Shown here in pieces: positions 1 to 5,975 of a stretch of DNA of 6,030 bases. Location: positions 1 through 6,030 of the forward strand of contig CAZLDQ010000286.1 of assembly GCA_964558295.1 (NCBI GenBank), given 5' to 3'. Position numbers and translations under genes: made by a program. Each line of letters starts with the position of its first letter. The stretch's first letter is position 1. Under the pieces are notes generated by a model, which was given only the letters and a program-made list of their open reading frames with translations, did not search any database and had not been told where the DNA came from. Source of the DNA: JBDKTH01 sp964558295. Lineage in GTDB: Bacteria > Planctomycetota > Planctomycetia > Pirellulales > Thermoguttaceae.

Positions 1-53
1 TTCACGAGCCCAAACCTCGCCCCCTTCACGACGTTCCCCCTCGCCGGCCAAAA

Positions 54-108
54 CTTGCCCCTTGGACAACTCAGCTGGCCGAAAGTGACTTGTTCAACGG
101 GCTGCTAG
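54..108 (+). repeat. 55-bp inverted repeat, left copy
   Basis: Positions 54-108 are an exact reverse complement of 5976-6030. The copy carries the last codons of the YD-repeat frame (L-A-A-R-TGA at 94-108) on the minus strand. An imperfect stem is possible between 64-73 and 86-95 (8 of 10 positions complementary, plus one G-T pair), spanning the stop codon. The inner edge begins with CTAG. I do not recognise the element. It could be the end of an insertion sequence, a miniature element, or a recombination site. Confidence 0.85.
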
Positions 109-3054
109 CTCGTTGGTCTCTTGCACGACGCGGCCGAGGGCGTCGTAGGTGTACGTGGTCGTGTTGCCCTCGGCATCGGTCAGCGTCAGCAGGTTGCCGA
201 GAACGTCGTACGTGTAGCTGGTGATCACGTCTTCGTCAGCGTCATCAGTGGCGTCGTACACGCCGTTGACGTAGTTCTGGCAGACGGCGATCACTCGGCC
301 CAGGTAGTTGTACGTGGAGGTGGTCGTGACACCGAGCGCGTCGGTGACGCTCACGCGATTGCCGTCGCTATCGTACTGGTAGGTCGTGGCATTGTTCAGT
401 GCGTCGGTGATCGCAACGACGTTGCCCTGTGAATCGTAGGCATAGGTTGTCGTGTTGCCACAGGCGTCGGTGAAGCTGGTCGTGTCGCCCCATGGACCGT
501 AGCCGTAGCCAGTCTCGGCGTAGTTGACGTCCTTAGCGCCCAGGCTGAGGGAGGTCGAATAGGCGAGGCCGGCGAGGTTGAAGTAGTCGCGCACGGCCAC
601 GACTTGCCCGGCCGAGTTCAATAGCGAGCGGCTGAGCGATTGGAGCACGACGTAGGAGCTGGTGAGCGACTCGGCGCCGGTCGGGCTACCGTCGGCGTTG
701 AGGTAGTCGGCCAAGCCGTTGGGATCGGTCCAGGTATAGCTCAGCGTTTCTGTGTAGTTGCCCGAGAGGTCTTCACGATAGACCGTAATCGCGCCGAGGG
801 TGTTGTTGGTCGTTGCGTTCCAGCCGGCGTAGATGCGGATCTCGTGGGCGACGTCGTCGTAGACGTAGTAGGTGACGTTGCCCAGCGCGTCGGTCATCTT
901 GGTGACGCGGCCCAGCGCGTCGTAGGCGTAGCTGGTGGCGACGTCTTCGCTGGGCGAACTGGCGCTGTACTGGCCATCCACGTAGTTTTCCACGGTCTCG
1001 GTGACCTGGCCGAGCGTGTCGCGTGTGTACACGGTGACCACATCGAGGGCGTCGGTAGCCTGGACGACCTGGCCGTAGAGGTTGTACTCGTACTCGTAGA
1101 CGGAGTGGGTGGGGGTGTTGTCGCGAAGGACGGCGGGCAATGTGGCGGTCATCGACAAAATGGCGACCGTGTCGGTATGCCAGGTGTAGGCATAGCTTGT
1201 GGTTTCGGCCGTGGCCGTGGTGCCGTCGGTGTAGACGGTGTCATTGGCCACGACGACTGTGGTCCGACTCGCGTAGGTATTGACGAAATAGTCGGTCGTT
1301 TCAAGGAGGAGGCCCGAGCCAAGCTCCCCCTGTTGCGCCGTGGCCGTTTTGAAGAGCCCCTCGACATCGCCGGCCGTGGTGGCCGTGGCCGTGGTGCTGG
1401 CGCCGTACTGGTAGACGTAGACCGTGCCGGCGGCGTCGGCGAGGTACTGGTAGTTGCCGCTCTGGTCGACCAGCAGATCGGCGCTCGACTCGTCGTAGCC
1501 GGTCACGGCCGACGGCTCGGCTTGGAGGATGAGCCGGCCGAGGGAATCGTACTGGTAATAGGTGCGTTGCTGCTGTCCAGAAGGCGAGCCCGAGCCGGTG
1601 ACGTCGTTGAAGACCTTGAGCATCACCTGGCCCAGGCAGTTCGAGTACAAAATGTTCTGGTTCCCGTCGGGGAGGGTTTCGATGGTCTTGTACCGCCAGG
1701 AATTGACGTCCGACGCATTGTCGCTGGTGACGTAGGAGTAGGTGAAGGTGCCGATGCCGTCGGTGTCGTCGCCGCCCCAGGCTTGCACGCTGTGGACCGT
1801 CGTGCGCCGGTAGCGGTCGTACTCGAAGTAGTGCTGGGCATAGGGGGCCACTTGGGCGTCGGTGGCGACAAACGGATTGTCGACAGCCTCGCAGAGCCGG
1901 GCGTAGGATTTTTCGTCAAAGACGTACTTCAGCCCGTGGACATAGCCGTCCGAGCCGTCGGTCGTGTAGTAGCGGTAGTAGGTAGTGCCAAGGACGTTGC
2001 CGTCGTCGTCTTGGGTGGAGGCGGTCTTCAGGTCGCCCAGGTTTCCGTAGGAATCCGTACCGTTGTAGTACTGGTAGACCACTTGTTGGACGAGTGTCCA
2101 GCCGCCCTGTCCGTCGGCCTGGCGCGTTTGGACGCTTGAGAGAAGCCCGGCGTTGGGGTCGGACGTTCCGAGGTACGAATAGAGCCAGGATTCGGCGTCG
2201 TTGCCGTCGGCATCCTGGCGGCGCAGCTCTTCGATGGCGCCGTCGGAAGTCCAGGAGGCCACATAGGTGAGCAGCCCGCCGGCATTGGTCATCGACTTGA
2301 ACTGGCCTTCTCGTCCCGCGGGCGTACTACTGCTGAAGTCGTAGAAATGGTACGCGTTGCCGGCGGAGTCGGTGAAGATGAATTCGCCGTCGATATGCGC
2401 GAGGTTGTCGGCCACATAGCTCGTCGGCTCGTACTCGCCGTCGGTCAACACGAACGATTCGATGTCCATGGCCGACTGAACGACGGCGATGACCGAATCG
2501 CCGCTGACCCGCGTGAGCATCGGCACGGAATCGCTGATCCAACCATTCCCGTTTCGCTGGTTGGCGGACCACTGCGTGTTGTTCGTCCAGCTCCGGCTCT
2601 GCGTGAAGCCATCGCCCAGGCTACCCGACGTGAGATCCGTGGTGCTGTAATCCACGGCGCCGTCGAAGTAACGGATCGGGTCTTCTGAATTGTTTTGGGG
2701 AGCCGCGGGAGCGCCGGACCGCTGCTGAATGTTGATCGTGTAAGGGGTAAAGGTTACGGGAATACTCTCGATAACGGGGAAGTTGTCCGGATTGAAAGTG
2801 TACGTGGGGTAATCGGGGTAATCCTTGATGTTGTTGACTTCATAGATGCGGGTTGCGCCGTCGTCGGACTCGCTTTCGGAAGCCGTGGCAAGGGCCATGG
2901 CTTGGGCGGCCAACGAACTGGCCGCGGAGGCGATTGACGCCGCGTCGGCCGTGCTTGGCACGGAGCAGTCGGTCGGCACGTTCTGGTCGCCGAGCCACAT
3001 CAAGGCGGCTCCTGCGGCCGAACCGGCAAACTTCCACGAAGTGCCGGACGACAA
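94..3054 (-). CDS. YD-repeat (RHS-type) protein segment, 986 aa, truncated before any RHS core
   Basis: The only start near the 5' end is a TTG at 3052-3054, one codon after the TAA at 3058-3060 and in the same frame. No ribosome binding site is visible, so this is more likely the C-terminal part of the upstream gene than a separate gene. Residues 9-21 are mildly hydrophobic but make a poor signal peptide. Residues 38-62 are an Ala/Ser-rich linker. Residues about 124-300 resemble the opening shell of RHS proteins (I-R-Y-F-D-G..., T-Q-S-R-S-W-T-N-N). YD motifs follow at about 499-513, 653-734 and 849-982, for example Y-D-A-L-G-R-V, Y-D-S-Q-G-N-V-V and Y-T-Y-D-V-L-G-N-L. YD repeats build a beta-sheet cocoon in characterised RHS/Tc proteins. 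The usual RHS core and variable C-terminal domain are absent: after the last YD motif the frame enters a 55-bp repeat and ends L-A-A-R-stop. An intact ancestor probably continued further. Confidence 0.75.
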   Translation of the reverse strand: MSSGTSWKFAGSAAGAALMWLGDQNVPTDCSVPSTADAASIASAASSLAAQAMALATASESESDDGATRIYEVNNIKDYPDYPTYTFNPDNFPVIESIPVTFTPYTINIQQRSGAPAAPQNNSEDPIRYFDGAVDYSTTDLTSGSLGDGFTQSRSWTNNTQWSANQRNGNGWISDSVPMLTRVSGDSVIAVVQSAMDIESFVLTDGEYEPTSYVADNLAHIDGEFIFTDSAGNAYHFYDFSSSTPAGREGQFKSMTNAGGLLTYVASWTSDGAIEELRRQDADGNDAESWLYSYLGTSDPNAGLLSSVQTRQADGQGGWTLVQQVVYQYYNGTDSYGNLGDLKTASTQDDDGNVLGTTYYRYYTTDGSDGYVHGLKYVFDEKSYARLCEAVDNPFVATDAQVAPYAQHYFEYDRYRRTTVHSVQAWGGDDTDGIGTFTYSYVTSDNASDVNSWRYKTIETLPDGNQNILYSNCLGQVMLKVFNDVTGSGSPSGQQQRTYYQYDSLGRLILQAEPSAVTGYDESSADLLVDQSGNYQYLADAAGTVYVYQYGASTTATATTAGDVEGLFKTATAQQGELGSGLLLETTDYFVNTYASRTTVVVANDTVYTDGTTATAETTSYAYTWHTDTVAILSMTATLPAVLRDNTPTHSVYEYEYNLYGQVVQATDALDVVTVYTRDTLGQVTETVENYVDGQYSASSPSEDVATSYAYDALGRVTKMTDALGNVTYYVYDDVAHEIRIYAGWNATTNNTLGAITVYREDLSGNYTETLSYTWTDPNGLADYLNADGSPTGAESLTSSYVVLQSLSRSLLNSAGQVVAVRDYFNLAGLAYSTSLSLGAKDVNYAETGYGYGPWGDTTSFTDACGNTTTYAYDSQGNVVAITDALNNATTYQYDSDGNRVSVTDALGVTTTSTYNYLGRVIAVCQNYVNGVYDATDDADEDVITSYTYDVLGNLLTLTDAEGNTTTYTYDALGRVVQETNELAAR
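109..1563 (-). repeat. YD-repeat region
   Basis: Degenerate YD repeats cover residues about 498-982 of the C-terminal segment, densest at 653-734 and 849-982. The typical unit is Y-x-Y-D-x-x-G-R/N-V-x-x-x-T-D-A-x-G-N-x-T-x-Y. Two longer blocks, 853-1053 and 142-342, align without gaps over about 66 codons, with roughly half the residues identical. They share N-Y-V-(D/N)-G-x-Y followed by an acidic stretch and E-D-V-x-T-S-Y, so the region grew partly by block duplication. Confidence 0.8.
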
Positions 3055-3057
3055 GAC

Positions 3058-3060
3058 TTA
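3058..3060 (-). other. In-frame TAA between FN3-like domain and YD-repeat part
   Basis: The minus-strand frame reads D-S-D-G-TAA-V-L-S-S-G-T-S-W without a change of phase. There is no intergenic gap, no ribosome binding site, and only a TTG as possible downstream start. The stop falls at a domain border rather than inside a fold, so it could be a true gene end as well as a nonsense mutation. No paralogous segment in the window shows what the original codon was. Confidence 0.6.
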
Positions 3061-4353
3061 GCCGTCTGAATCGCGGGTCACCGAACTGACCTGATACCAT
3101 CCCGAGCGATCGGGAGCGTCGCAGGTCGAGATGCTTCCGCTGTCGTAAATCTCCGTGCCGCCGCTGGCGTATTCGGCGACCACTCGCACATGATACGCGG
3201 AATTCGGTTGCAGGCAGGTCGCAACGAACATCGTGTCATCCGCGGTGACCGCATCGGACGCCGTGTAGTTGACGCCGTCGCTCGATGTCTCGGTAGAGTA
3301 GGTCGTGCCGATCTGGTCGACCAACAGCCCACTCCAGGTCAGCAGAAGCTCCGTGCCGGAGACGGTAGCCTTCTCGCCTTGAATCGAGGTGCCTCCCCGG
3401 GTGAAGACGGCCTCGCCCATCACGAGAAACGTCCCTTCGTTGCTCCACGATCCGGTCACCGTGACCGTTCCCGTATCGCTGACGCTCGAGCCCGCCTGCA
3501 CGAGTCCGGTATTGACGAGGTTTTCCACCGTCACGGTTCCTGAGCCGGCCTGGCGCACGGTCCCCGTGTTGACGAGATCGCCGATGGTAAGGTTTCCCGA
3601 ACCGGAGGTGGCCACGGTTCCGTGGTTGACTAGCGGCAGAGAGACCGTCAGTGCCCGGTCGCTGACGTTGCCCAGCAGGGTCGCCTCGTTCACCAGGCTG
3701 TCGCCCGAGTAAGTTCCGGTAATGGAGCCGTAGCCGCGAATGGTGATTCCCGGGCCGACGGTCAATGTTGCTGGAGTCTCGCTGTCCGCCCCTTCCACAC
3801 AGACTCTACCAGCCGAACTCAACACGATTTCACCGGTCCCTGTGAGGCTCTGGGAGCCTTGAAAACACAACCTGGCAATATTTGAGGACGCCGTAATGGT
3901 GCTGTTGAGCGTCAGCCCATTCTTCACGGTCGGATAGCCGCTTGCCGTGAGTGCGGCGTCGGTATTGAGGGTCACGCCGTCGAGTGTACCGTAGGCCAGG
4001 CTCAACCAGGGCCCGCCGCTGCCGGCGATCACACCACCGAGGATTGTCCCGCCGTTGAGTGTCCAGACGCCCGTATTGCTGCCCAAGGTCAGGGTGTCGC
4101 CCGTGTTGTCGAGCGTTCCGGTCAGGTTCACGGTTCCTGCCGTGTAGTTGACGGTCTCCACGTCGGCGGTCGTGAAGCTGCTCCCCAAGTTGAGCGTACC
4201 GCCGTTGATCGTCAACGAACCGGTGTTGGACCACGCTCCACTTAAGGTGAGAATCCCGGAGTCCGTGGCGGCCAAGGTACCGCTGTTGGTTAATGGCGCG
4301 GAGACGGTCAGCGTCCCGCCCGAAACATCGGCCTGCATGGTCCCTTGGTTCAC
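3058..4353 (-). CDS. Beta-strand repeat plus fibronectin type III-like segment, central part of the broken giant gene
   Basis: This segment is in the same frame as the 4453-5778 fragment and stays open upstream to 4452, directly after the TAG. The GTG at 4353 is only the first formal start. An ATG lies at 4338, and neither has a convincing ribosome binding site, so independent translation is doubtful. The codons at 4452-4354 (G-T-S-S...T-L-T-V-G-S-G-V-T-I-H-G) align with residues 199-217 of the first fragment and complete repeat B. Residues 1-105 finish repeat B and about 106-309 form repeat C. Residues about 325-413 look like a fibronectin type III domain: L-L-L-T-W, then S-S-D-G-V-N-Y-T, then L-Q-P-N-S-A-Y-H-V-R-V-V-A. 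The segment ends S-S-V-T-R-D-S-D-G followed by TAA, and the frame reopens immediately into the YD-repeat part. A likely role is extension or adhesion at the cell surface, by inference from the architecture only. Confidence 0.6.
   Translation of the reverse strand: MNQGTMQADVSGGTLTVSAPLTNSGTLAATDSGILTLSGAWSNTGSLTINGGTLNLGSSFTTADVETVNYTAGTVNLTGTLDNTGDTLTLGSNTGVWTLNGGTILGGVIAGSGGPWLSLAYGTLDGVTLNTDAALTASGYPTVKNGLTLNSTITASSNIARLCFQGSQSLTGTGEIVLSSAGRVCVEGADSETPATLTVGPGITIRGYGSITGTYSGDSLVNEATLLGNVSDRALTVSLPLVNHGTVATSGSGNLTIGDLVNTGTVRQAGSGTVTVENLVNTGLVQAGSSVSDTGTVTVTGSWSNEGTFLVMGEAVFTRGGTSIQGEKATVSGTELLLTWSGLLVDQIGTTYSTETSSDGVNYTASDAVTADDTMFVATCLQPNSAYHVRVVAEYASGGTEIYDSGSISTCDAPDRSGWYQVSSVTRDSDG
3115..3381 (-). 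other. Fibronectin type III-like domain
   Basis: About 89 codons (residues about 325-413 of the central segment). It has the FN3 landmarks in order: a Trp after a hydrophobic strand (L-L-L-T-W), a Y-S-T-E-T-S-S-D-G-V-N-Y-T strand and turn, then L-Q-P-N-S-A-Y-H-V-R-V-V-A-E-Y, where FN3 domains have L-x-P-x-x-x-Y-x-x-R-V-x-A. FN3 domains commonly act as spacers in bacterial extracellular proteins. Confidence 0.65.
3427..4038 (-). repeat. Beta-strand repeat unit C (about 204 codons, diverged end)
   Basis: Starts with G-G-V-I-A-G-S-G-G and keeps V-K-N-G-L-T-L-N-S-T, F-Q-G-S-Q-S-L and A-T-L-T-V-G. It then has an expanded series of short L-V-N-T-G modules and leaves the repeat pattern near W-S-N-E-G-T-F, before the FN3-like domain. 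The end point is approximate. Confidence 0.7.
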
Positions 4354-4692
4354 GAAACTGTCGCCCGCGTAGTATCCCTGGATTACCCCCTGGCCATGGA
4401 TCGTTACGCCCGAACCGACGGTTAGCGTGGCGAGCGTCGTGCTGCTTGTTCCCTAGGCATAGAGCCTGCTGGTAGAATAATCCAAGTCGATCTGGCCGGT
4501 CCTGGTCAGGCTCTGGCTTCCCTGGAAATACAAGGAAGTGGAAGCGAGCTGAGTGATCGTGCTGTTGAGCGTGAGTCCGTTCTTCACGGTCGCTTTGTAC
4601 GAGAGGGTCGCATCGGCATTGAGCGTCACGCCGTCCAGGATGCCGTTATAGAGCTTCAGCCAAGCCCCGCTGTTGGCTGCGATTTCGCCCCC
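4039..4692 (-). repeat. Beta-strand repeat unit B (218 codons, contains the TAG)
   Basis: Runs from G-G-E-I-A-A-N-S-G to G-G-T-I-L. The TAG at 4453-4455 lies inside it, yet homology to units A and C continues on both sides. It is the shortest form in the region after L-T-N-S-G-T-L. Its 4711-4803 stretch is 81/93 identical at the DNA level to the unit B/C border-proximal stretch 4051-4143 (offset exactly 660), with most changes synonymous. Confidence 0.8.
4453..4455 (-). other. Premature in-frame TAG within repeat B
   Basis: Read on the minus strand the context is R-L-Y-A-stop-G-T-S-S. The matching place in repeat A reads R-V-Y-A-W-G-T-S-S, with TGG at 5185-5187. A single G-to-A change (TGG to TAG) accounts for the stop. 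Repeat C has Glu at this position (GAG), which is also one base from TAG. Homology to the repeat continues without shift after the stop. Confidence 0.85.
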
Positions 4693-5778
4693 GCGAATAG
4701 TCCCGGTCCCGCCGTAGAGCGTCCAAACGCCCGTGTTGCTGCCCAGCGTCAGGGTGTCCCCGGTGTTGTTGAGCGTCCCGGTCAGATTCACGGTTCCCGC
4801 CGTATAGGAGTAGCTCTCTTCTCCGGACAACGTGAAGCTGCCGCCCAGAGTGAGCGTTCCGCCATTCATGACCAGGGCGCCCGTGCTCGACCAGGTGCCT
4901 CCGAGCGTTAGAGTTCCCGTATCGCTGGAACTGCTACCGACCTGAATGGTTCCGCTATTGGTTTGCAGGTTGCTGACTGTCAGGTTTCCCGTACCGGAAG
5001 TGGCCAGCGTGCCGCTGTTGGTCAGCCGTGCGGAAACGCTCAGCGTCTTACCGGCAACGTCGGCGAGAATCGTTCCCTCGTTTATAACGCTGTCGTTCGT
5101 GTAGCGCCCTTGGACGATCCCAAACCCATGGAGGGTAATCCCCGAACCGACGGTCAACGTGGCAGGCACCATACTGCTCGTACCCCACGCATAGACCCGG
5201 TTGGAAGCATAGCCCAATACGATCTCATCCGTCCCGTCGAGACTCTGACTCCCCGAAAAGAGCACGTAAGCGTAGGAACTGGTGGACAGGGAGAGCGTGC
5301 TGTTGAGGGTCATGCCGCCCGTAACCGTCAGGGTCGCAGCACTTGCGACCGTCACATCGGTGTCGAGCGTCACCCCGTTCATCGTTGTGCTGCCGGAAAG
5401 TGCGATGCCGCTCCCCGACCATTGGCCGCCGATCAGCGAGCCGCCGCTCTGCGTCAATCCCGCATTGACCTCGGCCGTCGTGCCAACGCTGAGGCTCCCG
5501 CCGGTAATGCTGAGGGCTTCATTGCTGGTCAAGCTTTGAACCGAGTAAGTGCCGCTTGCGATTTGGATGGTCGGATCGGTCGCCACGTCAATGGTCACGT
5601 CATCTGCGGCCGTGGGGATCGCCTGCCCGGACCAGTTGAGCGGATCGCTCCAGGATGTGCCGTCGCCATTGCCGCTCCACGCCACGGCCGCCAACATCTC
5701 TCGCGGCTCAAGCGACTCGACGGCAAGAGGAACCGGACGCTTGTTTCTGGTCTTGCGATTGCGGAATGCACGACGCAT
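4453..5778 (-). CDS. LEPR-XLL domain beta-strand repeat protein, N-terminal segment (441 aa, ends at premature TAG)
   Basis: The ATG at 5776-5778 is chosen over an in-frame GTG at 5826 because a purine-rich ribosome binding site lies just upstream and because the product then begins with the basic stretch MRRAFRNRKTRNKR usual before the LEPR motif. LEPREMLAA is at residues 23-31. This motif marks the N-terminus of large planctomycete repeat proteins and is thought to go with export, although no classical hydrophobic signal peptide is visible. Residues about 34-65 carry a W-S-G-N-G-D-G...W..P.NW pattern followed by P-T-A-A-D-D-V-T-I, a common opening of beta-strand repeat surface proteins. Repeat A spans residues 117-362 and the first part of repeat B residues 363-441. 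The composition is rich in Gly, Ser and Thr, with alternating hydrophobic residues that suggest a beta-helix or beta-solenoid. The product stops in the middle of repeat B, where repeat A has Trp198. A functional 441-aa protein is possible but would end within a fold unit. Confidence 0.8.
   Translation of the reverse strand: MRRAFRNRKTRNKRPVPLAVESLEPREMLAAVAWSGNGDGTSWSDPLNWSGQAIPTAADDVTIDVATDPTIQIASGTYSVQSLTSNEALSITGGSLSVGTTAEVNAGLTQSGGSLIGGQWSGSGIALSGSTTMNGVTLDTDVTVASAATLTVTGGMTLNSTLSLSTSSYAYVLFSGSQSLDGTDEIVLGYASNRVYAWGTSSMVPATLTVGSGITLHGFGIVQGRYTNDSVINEGTILADVAGKTLSVSARLTNSGTLATSGTGNLTVSNLQTNSGTIQVGSSSSDTGTLTLGGTWSSTGALVMNGGTLTLGGSFTLSGEESYSYTAGTVNLTGTLNNTGDTLTLGSNTGVWTLYGGTGTIRGGEIAANSGAWLKLYNGILDGVTLNADATLSYKATVKNGLTLNSTITQLASTSLYFQGSQSLTRTGQIDLDYSTSRLYA
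4693..5430 (-). repeat. Beta-strand repeat unit A (246 codons)
   Basis: Begins with G-G-Q-W-S-G-S-G and ends before the next G-G-E-I (residues 117-362 from the ATG). It contains the landmarks shared by all three units: M-T-L-N-S-T, G-S-Q-S-L, A-T-L-T-V-G-S-G-I-T and L-T-N-S-G-T-L. It also shares N-L-T-G-T-L-N-N-T-G-D-T-L-T-L with unit B. It is the only unit with Trp198 at the position of the TAG in unit B, and it has about 24 residues between L-T-N-S-G-T-L and W-S-S-T-G that unit B lacks. Confidence 0.8.
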
Positions 5779-5975
5779 GCTGCCCTCTCTCTGGACGAAG
5801 AATGAAATGGAACCAGAGCCACCCACAGTATCAACACGGGGGCTGCATCCTTCGGCGTCCAGCGCACTGGATCGTTAGAGCCAGTACGTTGGGGACACGC
5901 ACACAAAGCGCGCGAGTCAAGAAAAAGTGCTGCCCCAAGTGAGAATCAAGATGGTCTTCACGAATGGTGCTACTT
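5779..5975 (-). other. Upstream region of the giant gene, no clear promoter
   Basis: This is the stretch between the start codon and the right inverted repeat. Apart from the ribosome binding site it shows no gene. A TTGACT (minus strand, plus-strand positions 5915-5920) resembles a -35 box but has no acceptable -10 box 16-18 bases downstream. A GATACT further down lacks a -35 partner. If the gene is transcribed from its own promoter, it should lie here or within the inverted repeat. Planctomycete promoters are poorly predicted by the sigma-70 consensus. Confidence 0.4.
5783..5793 (-). promoter_or_regulatory. Ribosome binding site for the LEPR-XLL start
   Basis: On the minus strand the purine run CAGAGAGAGGG ends four bases before the ATG at 5776-5778, with its GAGG core about six bases upstream. 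This is the feature that favours the ATG over the upstream in-frame GTG at 5826. Confidence 0.6.

Larger units (their letters stand above)
94..5778 (-). pseudogene. Giant LEPR-XLL / beta-repeat / FN3 / YD-repeat surface protein gene, interrupted by two in-frame stops
   Basis: One reading frame runs from the ATG at 5776-5778 to the TGA at 94-96, about 1,894 codons, broken only by TAG (4453-4455) and TAA (3058-3060). Seen directly: the three open segments are in the same phase. Repeat homology continues across the TAG, so residues on both sides align to the intact repeat A. Domain order is LEPR-XLL motif, beta-strand entry segment, three long beta-strand repeats, FN3-like domain, Ala-rich linker, RHS-type shell and YD repeats. 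Known of such families: planctomycetes encode very large secreted or surface proteins of this style, probably used in adhesion or cell-surface interactions, but no specific role can be named. The 3' end runs into a 55-bp repeat that provides the stop, and no RHS core is present. The lack of frameshifts over 5.7 kb argues for recent inactivation. Alternatives are separately translated segments, stop readthrough, or sequencing error at the two codons. Confidence 0.7.

Noticed and set aside
1..53. Terminator or gene fragment left of the inverted repeat
   Set aside because: The stretch is pyrimidine-rich with only a 4-bp hairpin (CGAG/CTCG) and no T-run. It is too short to support a gene call.
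640..2139. Plus-strand open frame of 499 codons opposite the YD-repeat region
   Set aside because: It is rich in Val, Gly, Asp and Arg, with no recognisable domain. It mirrors the codon pattern of the minus-strand YD-repeat gene, a usual antisense shadow in GC-rich repeats.
4039..5430. CRISPR-like or tandem DNA repeat array
   Set aside because: The periodicity is 650-740 bp, coding, and diverged mostly at silent positions. It reflects protein repeats.
4963..5805. Plus-strand open frame of 280 codons opposite the LEPR-XLL segment
   Set aside because: It has no motif or ribosome binding site and lies wholly opposite a segment with clear repeat and motif evidence.
5779..5826. N-terminal extension of the LEPR-XLL protein to a GTG at 5826
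   Set aside because: The ATG at 5778 has a good ribosome binding site and gives the expected basic N-terminus. The extra 16 residues are encoded across that ribosome binding site.
5892..5920. Sigma-70 type promoter around TTGACT
   Set aside because: The hexamer at the right distance reads TGTCCC, which is not a plausible -10 box.
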